A stretch of DNA of 64,000 nt from Alphaproteobacteria bacterium (GTDB lineage Bacteria > Pseudomonadota > Alphaproteobacteria > Rickettsiales > JADKJE01): contig JADKJE010000003.1 in assembly GCA_016722515.1 (NCBI GenBank), positions 248,001-312,000 of the forward strand. Direction: 5' to 3'. The notes under the pieces were generated by a model. It was not told where the DNA came from and searched no databases. It saw nothing but the letters and a program-made list of their open reading frames with translations. The translations under genes were made by a program, and so were the position numbers. Below, piece by piece: positions 8,259 through 17,386 of the stretch (positions within the stretch are counted from its first letter, which is position 1; the number at the start of each line of letters is the position of its first letter).

Positions 8259-10838
8259 ATGTCTACTTTACCTGATAAATACGAGCATAAAAGCGTTGAG
8301 CATAAGTGGCAGCAATTCTGGGATGAGCGTAAAACCTACGCCTGGGATCAGGCTGAATCACGTCAAAATAGCTATGTGATTGATACGCCGCCGCCAACGG
8401 TGTCGGGCCTTTTGCACATGGGGCACGTATTCTCTTATACCCAGGCAGATATCGTAGCACGCTACCAGCGTATGAAGGGTAAAAACGTGTTCTACCCGAT
8501 TGGTTTTGATGATAATGGCTTACCAACTGAGCGCCTTGTTGAAAAAACCAAAAATGTCAAAGCCGTTGATATGCCGCGCGAGCAGTTTATTACCTTGTGC
8601 CAGGAAGTGGTACAAGAGGCTGAAGAGGCATTTCGCGCTTTATTCAAATCGGTGGCCTTATCCGTTGATTGGGCTCAGGAATATCAAACGATTTCTGCCA
8701 GAAGCCGTAAAATTTCGCAAATGTCATTTATCGACCTCTACCGTAAAGACCGGGCATTCAGGCAATTGCAGCCAACCTTGTGGGATCCTGCCGATCGTAC
8801 GGCTTTAGCTCAAGCGGATGTTGAAGATAAAGAACAAGCCAGCGTAATGAATGATATCGTCTTTAAAACCGAAACCGGTGACGCGTTAATCATTGCAACG
8901 ACCCGTCCTGAGTTGTTAGCAGCCTGCGTCTGTGTATTTTATCACCCCGATGATGCACGTTATCAACATTTGCAAGGTACATACGCTATTACTCCATTAT
9001 TTGGCATTAAAGTGCCGATCCTTGCCGATGAACATGTCAGTATCGAAAAAGGAACCGGATTGGTCATGTGCTGTACCTTTGGTGATTTACAGGATATTGA
9101 CTGGTGGAAATCCCACCGCCTGGAAACAAGGGTGATCCTCGATAAAACTGGCCGTCTTAGCCATATGGAGCATACCTATAATGGCAAAAGCCCTTCGGTT
9201 AATCCTGCAGCTGACGTTCAAGCCATTTGTGAGCGTCTTACGGGGCTAACTTCTAAAAAGGCTCGCGAGGAAACCTTAGAGATGATGAAAGAAAAGGGGT
9301 TGTTGCTCAAACAGGTGCCCATTCAAAACGTGGTTAAATGTGCCGAACGCTCCGGAGCTCCCTTAGAAATTTTGGTAACGCCGCAATGGTTTATTAAAAT
9401 ACTCGATCAAAAAGCAGAATTTCTTAAAAAGGCTGCGGCTATTAACTGGCATCCTGCTTATATGAAAGTACGGATGGATCAGTGGATTGAAGGCTTAAAT
9501 TGGGACTGGTGCATTAGCCGCCAGCGTTTCTTTGGGGTGCCGTTTCCTGTTTGGTATTCCAAAAGGGCAGGTGAGGAAGGTAAGGTGCTATTGGCAGATA
9601 TCGACCAATTGCCGGTTGACCCATTGGTCGATCTGCCTAAAGGTTATAGTCGCGATGAAGTCAATGCCGAGCAGGATGTCATGGATACCTGGGCAACCAG
9701 TTCGGTGTCACCGCAATTATCGTCATGGGGAATATCTGATGTGCTGGCGATTGATAGTGACCGCCATCAGAAATTATTTCCTGCTGATTTACGTCCGCAA
9801 GCACATGAAATTATCCGTACCTGGGCCTTTTATACGCTGGTAAAAGCGCATTACCACCAAGACACGATTCCCTGGGACAATATCATGATCAGTGGTTGGT
9901 GCCTGGCTGCCGATAAAACCAAAATGTCCAAATCGAAGGGCAATGTGGTAACGCCCGTTGATTTGATTGAGGAAAAAGGCGCGGATGTTGTGCGCTACTG
10001 GGCGTCTACATCACGTTTAGGGGCGGATACTGCCTATTCGGAAGATGTACTTAAAAATGGTAAACGACTGACCAATAAACTTTGGAATGCCACCAAGTTT
10101 GCTGCCATTCACTTAAGCAAATGCCAGACTCCACCTTCTACCCCGAAGCAGGATGAACAACAGGGGTGCATTACAGAAGTGGTGGATAGGTGGATTCTTT
10201 CGCGCCTCCATGCTGTTGTTAAAAAGGCCACAGAGGAATTTGAACGTAATGAATATTGCATTGCCCGTACCGCCATTGAAGAGTTCTTTTGGAAAGATTT
10301 TTGCGATAATTACTTAGAGTTTGTGAAGGCCAGGGCCTATGCTGAGCAGGAAGGCATTACCAGCCAGATGCAACAAAGTGCCGTGATAACCATTTATCAT
10401 TGCCTGGAGACGTTGTTACGGCTGTTTGCCCCGGTATTACCGCATATGACTGAAGAACTTTACAGCCATATTTTTGCTGATCGTTACCAAGCGCTTGGTT
10501 CAATTCATGCCCGTGGTACCTGGCCTAAGAGTGATGATTACTTTACTGATGAGTCGGCTCTGATCGTAGGGCAGGCTACAGTTGAGGTACTCGACACCGT
10601 TCGTCGATACAAGGCCGAGCATAATGTTTCACCTAAACGCGGTCTTAAAACGCTAGCTATCCACGATCAACCACAGCATCTTGGCAAGACTAAACTTGTG
10701 CAATTGGCGTTGTTTGACTTAAAACATGTCTGTAATGCGCAAGAGGTTCTCTTTAATGATGGCAATAGTCATCATGGATTGGTATCGGAACAGGGTTTAT
10801 TTACGGTAGTCACTGAATTATTGGCCGATGAAGCGTAG
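8259..10838 (+). CDS. valS: Valyl-tRNA synthetase, archaeal-like short form
   Basis: Class I synthetase charging tRNA-Val with valine. The HIGH motif appears as HMGH (residues 53-56) in a PPTVSGLLHMGH context, and KMSKS at residues 555-559. An editing domain lies between (TTRPELL). At 859 residues it is shorter than bacterial ValRS (about 950) and ends without the long C-terminal coiled-coil arm. The catalytic core (IGFDDNGLPTERLVEK, FPADLRPQAHEIIRTW) resembles the archaeal-type enzyme known in Rickettsia rather than the usual proteobacterial form. It is transcribed alone, followed by a GC-rich hairpin and a dispersed repeat. Confidence 0.96.
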   Translation: MSTLPDKYEHKSVEHKWQQFWDERKTYAWDQAESRQNSYVIDTPPPTVSGLLHMGHVFSYTQADIVARYQRMKGKNVFYPIGFDDNGLPTERLVEKTKNVKAVDMPREQFITLCQEVVQEAEEAFRALFKSVALSVDWAQEYQTISARSRKISQMSFIDLYRKDRAFRQLQPTLWDPADRTALAQADVEDKEQASVMNDIVFKTETGDALIIATTRPELLAACVCVFYHPDDARYQHLQGTYAITPLFGIKVPILADEHVSIEKGTGLVMCCTFGDLQDIDWWKSHRLETRVILDKTGRLSHMEHTYNGKSPSVNPAADVQAICERLTGLTSKKAREETLEMMKEKGLLLKQVPIQNVVKCAERSGAPLEILVTPQWFIKILDQKAEFLKKAAAINWHPAYMKVRMDQWIEGLNWDWCISRQRFFGVPFPVWYSKRAGEEGKVLLADIDQLPVDPLVDLPKGYSRDEVNAEQDVMDTWATSSVSPQLSSWGISDVLAIDSDRHQKLFPADLRPQAHEIIRTWAFYTLVKAHYHQDTIPWDNIMISGWCLAADKTKMSKSKGNVVTPVDLIEEKGADVVRYWASTSRLGADTAYSEDVLKNGKRLTNKLWNATKFAAIHLSKCQTPPSTPKQDEQQGCITEVVDRWILSRLHAVVKKATEEFERNEYCIARTAIEEFFWKDFCDNYLEFVKARAYAEQEGITSQMQQSAVITIYHCLETLLRLFAPVLPHMTEELYSHIFADRYQALGSIHARGTWPKSDDYFTDESALIVGQATVEVLDTVRRYKAEHNVSPKRGLKTLAIHDQPQHLGKTKLVQLALFDLKHVCNAQEVLFNDGNSHHGLVSEQGLFTVVTELLADEA

Positions 10839-10856
10839 CCCAAATACGCCTTATTT

Positions 10857-10878
10857 CCACCTCTGGAAGAAGAGGTGG
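10857..10878 (+). terminator. Hairpin downstream of valS
   Basis: CCACCTCT (10857-10864) pairs with AGAGGTGG (10871-10878) around a 6-base loop, 19 bases after the valS stop. No T-run follows directly, so termination here would be weak or Rho-assisted. Confidence 0.4.
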
Positions 10879-10921
10879 CTTAAGAACCAGGGCTGTGTGA
10901 AGGAGTGGGTGCCCCTTTTTT

Positions 10922-11036
10922 CCTGACTTCTGCCAGATTTGAGGCTGTTTGGTTCTATTTTTAATAGAATCATTTAATGACAGCATGTTGCCTTCACCCC
11001 ACCCCAGCCTTCGGCCACACCTCCTCACCAGAAGTG
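10922..11036 (+). repeat. Dispersed intergenic repeat, copy A
   Basis: The first ~76 bases (CCTGACTTCTGCC through TGTTGCCTTC) are nearly identical to copies at 34899-35010 (same strand) and 42425-42546 (opposite strand). Each core contains the palindrome TCATT-N-AATGA and is followed by a GC-rich, less conserved hairpin tail. It holds no reading frame. It occupies most of the 352-base gap between valS and the lipoprotein gene; the remainder is AT-rich and shows nothing clear. It fits a small mobile or REP-like intergenic element. Confidence 0.8.
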
Positions 11037-11190
11037 GAGATAAGGGAAGTTTTTATAATATAAAACAATATAAAATAAATAAAACAAAATAATTCATCCT
11101 CAAATGGAGGGGTGTTTAAGTAATGTATTGTCAATTATTAGCTGGCATATTGGAATTATAAGCAAGTAAAACCAATTAAAAGGTAGTGGT

Positions 11191-11754
11191 ATGAAAATAA
11201 AAATCTTAACATTGTCTTCAGTGATACTGGCCATGACAGCATGTGCTAGCAATCATAAACAGACAGCTCGTATCGAAGAAGAAAGCTATCAGTTTTCTCA
11301 AACGGTGATGAGTCCGAATGACAAGAAATTGTCATGTAAGGAATTATTACTGGAGATGAATGAGGCCGAATTCTTTCACAAAGCAGCCCAAGAAGATCAA
11401 CATATTGGTTTTGGTGGAGTTTTGAGCCCCGTTAAATCGATGCATACGTATCGTACTGCTACCGAAACGATTCACAATACCCAAGCTCGTGTTGAGTATT
11501 TGAATCAAATCTATAATGTCCTGAGTTGCAATGGCAGATCGGGCGTTAAAAATGCAAGCGTAGAGTCCCCTCGCAAAACCATGATGAATGAGCAGGTCTC
11601 ACAAAGAGATTATCCGGAAAAGGTCACCCCCGACCAACGATATTCTCACTATGAAATGCAACATTCATTAAATGCCCCTCAACCGCTTGAGGAACCTACT
11701 ATTGCACTCCCCTATGATGATGAAGAAGAGACCTCACACAATGACAGTATCTAA
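11191..11754 (+). CDS. Hypothetical lipoprotein
   Basis: A 187-residue protein of no recognised family. The N-terminus is a lipoprotein signal peptide with lipobox MTAC, so the mature protein would begin at Cys18 and be lipid-anchored, probably in the outer membrane. The body is polar, with a conserved-looking helical segment (LSCKELLLEMNEAEFF) and another containing VEYLNQIYNVLSC. This pair of Cys-containing helices is common in uncharacterised alphaproteobacterial lipoproteins. The C-terminal third is low-complexity and acidic. AAAAGGTAGTGGT precedes the ATG, and a strong terminator follows the stop. Confidence 0.7.
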   Translation: MKIKILTLSSVILAMTACASNHKQTARIEEESYQFSQTVMSPNDKKLSCKELLLEMNEAEFFHKAAQEDQHIGFGGVLSPVKSMHTYRTATETIHNTQARVEYLNQIYNVLSCNGRSGVKNASVESPRKTMMNEQVSQRDYPEKVTPDQRYSHYEMQHSLNAPQPLEEPTIALPYDDEEETSHNDSI

Positions 11755-11797
11755 TTCATCAAGATGAAATGGAACAGTTTTACCTGCAAAATGCGCT

Positions 11798-11828
11798 AGG
11801 AGGCCCTTTGGGGCCTCCTTTCTATTTT
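11798..11828 (+). terminator. Rho-independent terminator after lipoprotein gene
   Basis: AGGAGGCCC (11798-11806) pairs with GGGCCTCCT (11811-11819) around the loop TTTG, followed by TTCTATTTT. It lies between the lipoprotein gene and the 3' end of the convergent kinase gene. Confidence 0.9.
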
Positions 11829-11829
11829 A

Positions 11830-13716
11830 TTAACTAACGTGATACCGTGGGCGATGAGGACTAATGAAATTTTCAGGAAAGCTGATAATAACCGTTGTTC
11901 CTACGCCAAAGACACTTTCGATCAAAAAGGTGCCACCTAGAATTTCTATCAATTTTTGAGATAGAGGCAGCCCAAGACCAACCCCTCCATAGCGGCGATT
12001 AAGACCACTTTCGCCTTGCTGAAAAGGGTGGATGATGCGTTCGATGTCATCTTCTTTGATCCCTGAACCGCTGTCATTGATTAATAATAAAAATTGTCGA
12101 GTTTTATTGGCCGAACGGTGGATTTTAACGCTGATCGTAATTTGTTTTTGTGATGACATAAATTTAATGGCATTCGACAAAATATTAATAATAATTTGTT
12201 TAAGGCGAATACGGTCTGAAATCAGATAAGGAATATTGGTATCCGCTTCAATGGTGATATTGAGTTTTTTCTCTTCGATAATATCCAAGGCTATGGTGAT
12301 CGATTCGTGCAATAACTTAACGATATCAATATCTTCATAACGGATCTGCAGGTTACCTTCATCAGCACGTACGTAGTCAAGGATAGTATCGATTAGGCCT
12401 AATAGGTGACTGCCAGCCGATTGGATATCTTTGACATAATCATAATATTTTGGATGGCCAAGTGGGCCATATAATTCTTTTGTTTGAATAGACGCATAGC
12501 CAATAATAGCATTAAGGGGAGTTCGTAATTCGTGGGTAATGCAGGAAAGAAAATCAGACTTAGCCTTAACTGCGTTCTCGGCTATTTCAGTTTTCTTTAC
12601 TAATTCCAGTTCAGTTGCTTTCCTTTCTGCTATGTAATGGGCTATGTTGTGCAACTGTGTGCTTAGTGATTGAAATTCAGCCGTTTGGAACTTAGGCAAT
12701 TCTTTCGTAGGTTCATCCTCTGCCAGGTTATGGGCATGATTTGTCAGTAAAATAATAGGATTGATAACCCGATGCTTTCCCCATAAAAAAATAAGAGGAA
12801 TCGATGATAAAATAATCATTAATTCAACAAGTCGGGGGACAAAGGAATTTAATAATTCATGATAGGAAAAATCTGGATTATGGCGCAAAACCAAAATATA
12901 ATCAGAATTTGCCACTCTAAAATATTTATATTCTTGAGGAATGATGCGGGTATTTTCAGATAGCGTACCTGAATAAAGACGCTGGTTTTTCTTTAATTCA
13001 AGTGCTCTTAGAAAGTTAGTTGATGGAGACCAGTTTTGTGCCGATTTAGACCAGGCAACAGGTAGATTCTTGGTGCCTATTAACATAAAATCAATGCCGG
13101 GTGATTGTATAAGTGTCTCAATACGCTTCATAATTCCATCAAGCGAAAAGCCGATAATAAGGCCTCCTGCAAAACGACCATTATCAAGGGTTGCCCCCAT
13201 ACCGCAGGTAAGGATATATTCACCACTGACCATACCGATTACAGGGATAGGCGAAAAAACAGCGGTCCAGGGTTGATCCTGCATCGTTTGAACATATTCA
13301 CGGCTGCTTACATCAATTGGCGCATCCAGGATACCCTTTTTACTGTTGACGGTTAATTTTAAACTTGGGGTGATCCAGGAAAACATATTCCAGGAAAGCA
13401 TATTAGAGGCATTATCTTCAATTTTAAATGTGCTGAATAACTTGTTATTGAGGTTGTTTTCTACGATTTGCTTATTGAGTTGCTCCATCGTATCCTTAGT
13501 TGAAGCAAGTGAAAAACGAAATGCTTCCTCAATACGCGCTGATTCTCTGGCAAGGATAAGAGAGGAGCGTTCCTGATAAAACTGATACAAAGCCAGTCCA
13601 AAATAGCCAAAAAGAAAAACTAAGACTGAAGTCAGAATAAGAGAAATAATAATTAATTCTTGCTTAAGTGAGCGAGAGGCTGGGGCTATGGAGGGAGAGG
13701 ATCGCGGCTTTATCAT
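11830..13716 (-). CDS. Membrane sensor histidine kinase with large periplasmic domain
   Basis: A 628-residue kinase. Two membrane helices (about residues 21-44 and 294-313) enclose a periplasmic region of about 250 residues that probably forms a double-Cache-like sensor (YILTCGMG, GGLIIGFS, YILVLRH). After a HAMP-like and coiled linker come the H-box with His395 (ITHELRTPLNAIIGYA), the N-box (NILSNAIKFM), DSGSGI, and GGVGLGLPLSQKL. There is no receiver domain and no response regulator beside it, so it is an orphan in this window. Its start codon overlaps the stop of the preceding gene by four bases (ATGA), implying translational coupling to the ketopantoate-reductase-like fusion. The architecture resembles alphaproteobacterial PdhS/PleC-type kinases, but the partner is unknown. 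Confidence 0.9.
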   Translation of the reverse strand: MIKPRSSPSIAPASRSLKQELIIISLILTSVLVFLFGYFGLALYQFYQERSSLILARESARIEEAFRFSLASTKDTMEQLNKQIVENNLNNKLFSTFKIEDNASNMLSWNMFSWITPSLKLTVNSKKGILDAPIDVSSREYVQTMQDQPWTAVFSPIPVIGMVSGEYILTCGMGATLDNGRFAGGLIIGFSLDGIMKRIETLIQSPGIDFMLIGTKNLPVAWSKSAQNWSPSTNFLRALELKKNQRLYSGTLSENTRIIPQEYKYFRVANSDYILVLRHNPDFSYHELLNSFVPRLVELMIILSSIPLIFLWGKHRVINPIILLTNHAHNLAEDEPTKELPKFQTAEFQSLSTQLHNIAHYIAERKATELELVKKTEIAENAVKAKSDFLSCITHELRTPLNAIIGYASIQTKELYGPLGHPKYYDYVKDIQSAGSHLLGLIDTILDYVRADEGNLQIRYEDIDIVKLLHESITIALDIIEEKKLNITIEADTNIPYLISDRIRLKQIIINILSNAIKFMSSQKQITISVKIHRSANKTRQFLLLINDSGSGIKEDDIERIIHPFQQGESGLNRRYGGVGLGLPLSQKLIEILGGTFLIESVFGVGTTVIISFPENFISPHRPRYHVS

Positions 13717-16148
13717 CGCCTATCTCCACAGCGTGTGTACGAAACCCGCGGGTTGGATGACAATTGCGTTGCATGACTTATCCAAGAAAAATTAGCCTTA
13801 TCACGCACTTCTATTATTGCTTTGGCAGGGCTTAAATGAGCGCGATTCAAATTATAAAATGTAACAATAGACTCTCCATTGCAAACAAGGCTTGAATATT
13901 GAACATAGAGTGCGCGAAAATGCTGTTTTTGAGGTTCCGATAACTGACGATCTATCTTTATACTTACAGTTTTTTCCGTTTTGTTAGAAATTGAGTATAA
14001 CATCTTGAAATAAAGGAAATGATCTGGGGTTTCTATATTAAGGTCATCGACATTCGTTGCTTTAAATCCTGCAAGAAATATTTCATCGATTACTTCAAAA
14101 GCATGTTGTTTAATTTTTATTCCCTTTATGTTTGCAGGGGACACAATTAAGTCTTCGTGACCTTGTACAAAGATATCTTTTAAGCTTTCAATAGCATGAA
14201 TGACCCTTTTGGGGCTCATTGATGGGGGTTTTTCAACAAAACCATTTGATTGTATGGGAGGTGTGGCTAGAGGGGCTGGCTCCAAATATATTGTGGTTCT
14301 ATAGTGCTGTTCTAAGTGATTTGCTTCCACAGGTAACATGGCGAATTTAATTTTAATATTATAGAGTGGCCTTAGATAAGACAGATCATATCTAGGAGAA
14401 TGATTAGCTCTAGGGGAGTAATCAGCTCTTGATTCGTGCTTTAAACCTTTTCCGTGGAAAGTATTTTCAGCCGTTGCCGTATCCGAATATTCTTTAGAGG
14501 GGTACTCTATGGAATAAGTGTATTTCGGGCTAAAATTTTGTGAATTAGAAACTAACGGAGGAGCAGAGTGTACGAAAGGACGAGGGAACGATGAGCTTCT
14601 AGTCACATTTCTGGAAGGAGGAAAACTAAGAATGATGTCTACAGGTTCACTTACACTTCTACTCCTAATGTTAATATCTTCTCCGTTGAAATCAATGTGT
14701 TGTTCGACACATTCACGGAAATCCTCGACAAGTGATGAACAAAAATCTTCAATCTTTAAATAGTCTCTTTTGTGTACCGTTGTTAAATGTTTTTTCAATG
14801 TTTTAATTGCTGGATAATGGAGTCCCAATGAATCAGCGATTTGATCTACAGCATGAATCAGATGGTCTGACTCTGTTTGTATGTGTCGGGTAGCGGGATC
14901 ATTTATTTGTCGTAACCAAGTTTGAAATACAGATGCGGCATAATGTTTAAGTTTAGTAGACCAATTACTTATCAGTTGTTCATAATTTGAATAAATTTTA
15001 TTGGGGTCATTATCGTGTACAGAGTTGCTTTGCTCGTTTCTTATTTTGGATGAAAATTGCTGTATCTCACCGTATAATATTTTTAGTATCTTTCCTAAAT
15101 TTTCTAACAATTCAGGTTCAGCTTTTTTGAGGAGATCAGAATTGGTTGGGTCTAGAATGTCACCGTACGTTATTTTATGAGCTTTTGCACTCTCCTTCCG
15201 TTCCGTCTTTTCAGCGTGTAGCAAAAAGGCTGAAACAAGAATTTCAAGCGGTCCCATAGTCGCATTGACCGCAAGTTTAGCCATGATATCGGGCATTAAA
15301 TCAGACGGTTTTTCAAATGTGTAACCAATAGCATCTAAAAACTGGGCGACTGCGTCAATTGAACAACTGGATCGCGTTACACCTTCAACGCCTCCAAGTA
15401 CAAAAGGGACATATTGCTTACTACGATGATTGCCTGCTGTACTAATGGGCCGTGTTGCGCTTTGTGTCGAGGCCATTCTTACGATCATGGGTACAGGATA
15501 AACTTTTGATTCACAAAGGAAATTTTTAATTTCATCTTTGGGGTCTATCGTTAATGAAATAGCTTGATTATATCCTCGTTTAATGAGGTACAGTGGTATC
15601 CATGGTGCAATCCCATTTTGGGTCAGGCACACATTGACATTTTTATGGGTTGAGGACTCTACGATATAACGAAGAGCAGGCAAAGCCGAACCTAACTGTG
15701 GTGCCTGACAGGTTGTGATGATTGTAGAGACATGTTTGGGGAGAGCAGATAACGGCTTAATATCGGGGTATTTTGAATCGTGTTTTTTTTCCGTATCAGA
15801 GTAATATAAATCTATCTTCTGCAATGGAATAAACATCTCAAAACTGGCTGGATGTATGATCGAATCGTCTTTATGCCATTTAACTAGAATTCCTGGTGTA
15901 TTAGCCAGTGGGTTATCTGAATCAAGACTAATACCCTTGTATAATTGTTCGATAGTTTTTCCTCCTGGAGGAACCAGGATAGCCAATTTCGGTAGGTGAT
16001 TTGTTTTTTTCCCCTGTTCTTCCAATGTTTTAAGCGTATGACAATATTGAGCGAATATCTGCTTTCCTATGGCTCCAAAGCCAAACAAGACGATAATGTT
16101 GCTTGGTTGTTGATCTCCTGCCACTCTACGTTCCTCATACTGATACAA
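13713..16148 (-). CDS. Ketopantoate reductase-like domain fused to a large unknown region
   Basis: An 811-residue protein. The first ~320 residues look like the PanE/ApbA fold. A dinucleotide-binding loop lies at residues 22-28 (FGFGAIG, with Phe where most have Gly), QNGIAP at 177-182 matches the family QNG motif, and KLAVN at 291-295 matches the catalytic Lys and Asn region of PanE. The second Asn of that region is Gly299. The remaining ~490 residues match nothing I recognise. They include helices (about 320-490) and a Ser/Pro-rich low-complexity linker (about 505-620) of the kind seen in secreted effectors, then a further domain. PanE proper is about 300 residues, so this is not a simple pantothenate enzyme. 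It is coupled to the downstream sensor kinase by a 4-base overlap. Confidence 0.6.
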   Translation of the reverse strand: MYQYEERRVAGDQQPSNIIVLFGFGAIGKQIFAQYCHTLKTLEEQGKKTNHLPKLAILVPPGGKTIEQLYKGISLDSDNPLANTPGILVKWHKDDSIIHPASFEMFIPLQKIDLYYSDTEKKHDSKYPDIKPLSALPKHVSTIITTCQAPQLGSALPALRYIVESSTHKNVNVCLTQNGIAPWIPLYLIKRGYNQAISLTIDPKDEIKNFLCESKVYPVPMIVRMASTQSATRPISTAGNHRSKQYVPFVLGGVEGVTRSSCSIDAVAQFLDAIGYTFEKPSDLMPDIMAKLAVNATMGPLEILVSAFLLHAEKTERKESAKAHKITYGDILDPTNSDLLKKAEPELLENLGKILKILYGEIQQFSSKIRNEQSNSVHDNDPNKIYSNYEQLISNWSTKLKHYAASVFQTWLRQINDPATRHIQTESDHLIHAVDQIADSLGLHYPAIKTLKKHLTTVHKRDYLKIEDFCSSLVEDFRECVEQHIDFNGEDINIRSRSVSEPVDIILSFPPSRNVTRSSSFPRPFVHSAPPLVSNSQNFSPKYTYSIEYPSKEYSDTATAENTFHGKGLKHESRADYSPRANHSPRYDLSYLRPLYNIKIKFAMLPVEANHLEQHYRTTIYLEPAPLATPPIQSNGFVEKPPSMSPKRVIHAIESLKDIFVQGHEDLIVSPANIKGIKIKQHAFEVIDEIFLAGFKATNVDDLNIETPDHFLYFKMLYSISNKTEKTVSIKIDRQLSEPQKQHFRALYVQYSSLVCNGESIVTFYNLNRAHLSPAKAIIEVRDKANFSWISHATQLSSNPRVSYTRCGDRR

Positions 16149-16293
16149 TGTTTTTTTCCTCTAATCCCCATTAAAGGTTGGAATAATATTCCGTGAATCA
16201 CTTCTACCAAAAATACCAAAAAAATCAATGAGATTTTGTTGATTCTTTTATGAATATTTCTTTAAAAACAACATTTCAAATGGATGATTGAGA

Positions 16294-16322
16294 TAGTCAT
16301 GTGTATGTATTCGTGCTATGCT
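16294..16322 (+). promoter_or_regulatory. Putative promoter of the DUF6765 gene
   Basis: TAGTCA at 16294-16299 and extended TGC-TATGCT at 16314-16322 are spaced by 17 bases, about 30 bases before the start codon. It lies in the 203-base divergent gap. Confidence 0.45.
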
Positions 16323-16351
16323 CAGGGCGGATGTGATAAAAGAGAGGGGTT

Positions 16352-17386
16352 ATGGATATAGAATTTCATTATTACCTAACGTATTTAATTGCGGTGAGAG
16401 CCGGATTTTCTACGGATATAGCTAATATTATTGCTTATACAAATCAATATGTTGATGACAACATTGAATCATTTAAAATTGATGAGGATAAACCTTCCAA
16501 TTATAGCAATATTGTTACTCAAACCATGAATATTTTAAAACCCAAGCGACAGCTCGGAAAAATTTATCCATTATTTCATTTCGTTCCTGGCGTAGTTAGA
16601 GATGCAAGTTTACGTAATGATGGTAAAATAAATCCTCTCCTTACCACTGCAAATAGCCCATTGGTGAATGAAATTATGGATTGGGCTCTGTCAACAGATA
16701 ATCCATTTTGCATAGGTATGGCCTGCCATGCTTATGCTGACAGTTGGGCGCATCAGAATTTTTCAGGCTTCTTTGATCGTATCAATGGTATAAGTGGGTT
16801 TCCTCAAGCTTTAGTCCCTGATATTGGGCACGCAGATGCTGGCCATGTGCCTGACCAAATCGCCCATGTCTGGAAAGATACTCGCTTAAAGGCAGAGTAT
16901 GCAGTCATCAATAATAATATAAGATTTATGGATGCGGCCAAACATCTTTTTTATAAGTTTAAAGAGTATAATGTTCCTCAATCGTCACAGGATGATTTGG
17001 AGTATGAAGGGCGAAGCCTTATTGCCGAACTTTTAAACGCCATTGGCCCGCGCGATGAGGGTAACCAGCTTCAGCAGGTGCGCATTGCGGCGTATCAGAC
17101 CTTAGGCTTGAATCCTGAGTTTGGAAGCATAACTATCCCTACCTATGACAAGAATGCTTGGTTTAAAGAAGCCGTTAAACTTAAATATGTTGTGATTCCA
17201 GGTCGGGATCAAGCACAGGGGGCACAACATATGACCTATGAATGGAAAGATCGCACGGGATATACGCACAGCCATTGGTATCAATTCCAGGAAGCAGCAA
17301 AACTCTATCAAAAGAATGCCTGGGATATTATTAATGCTGTGGTGGATATTCAAGCCTACATAAAAGACCAGGAAGTCGTTAGCTAG
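16352..17386 (+). CDS. DUF6765 family protein
   Basis: A 344-residue soluble protein. The N-terminus DIEFHYYLTYLIAVRAGF, the block QYVDDN, PLFHFVPG, and the HAYADSWAHQNFSG motif are hallmarks of DUF6765. The HAYADxWAH pattern of His and Asp residues recalls metal-dependent phospholipase C-like or HD-type proteins, so a metal-bound hydrolase role is possible but unproven. No signal peptide. GAGAGGGG precedes the ATG. It is convergent with the iron-permease gene, and their ends overlap by eight bases. Confidence 0.72.
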   Translation: MDIEFHYYLTYLIAVRAGFSTDIANIIAYTNQYVDDNIESFKIDEDKPSNYSNIVTQTMNILKPKRQLGKIYPLFHFVPGVVRDASLRNDGKINPLLTTANSPLVNEIMDWALSTDNPFCIGMACHAYADSWAHQNFSGFFDRINGISGFPQALVPDIGHADAGHVPDQIAHVWKDTRLKAEYAVINNNIRFMDAAKHLFYKFKEYNVPQSSQDDLEYEGRSLIAELLNAIGPRDEGNQLQQVRIAAYQTLGLNPEFGSITIPTYDKNAWFKEAVKLKYVVIPGRDQAQGAQHMTYEWKDRTGYTHSHWYQFQEAAKLYQKNAWDIINAVVDIQAYIKDQEVVS

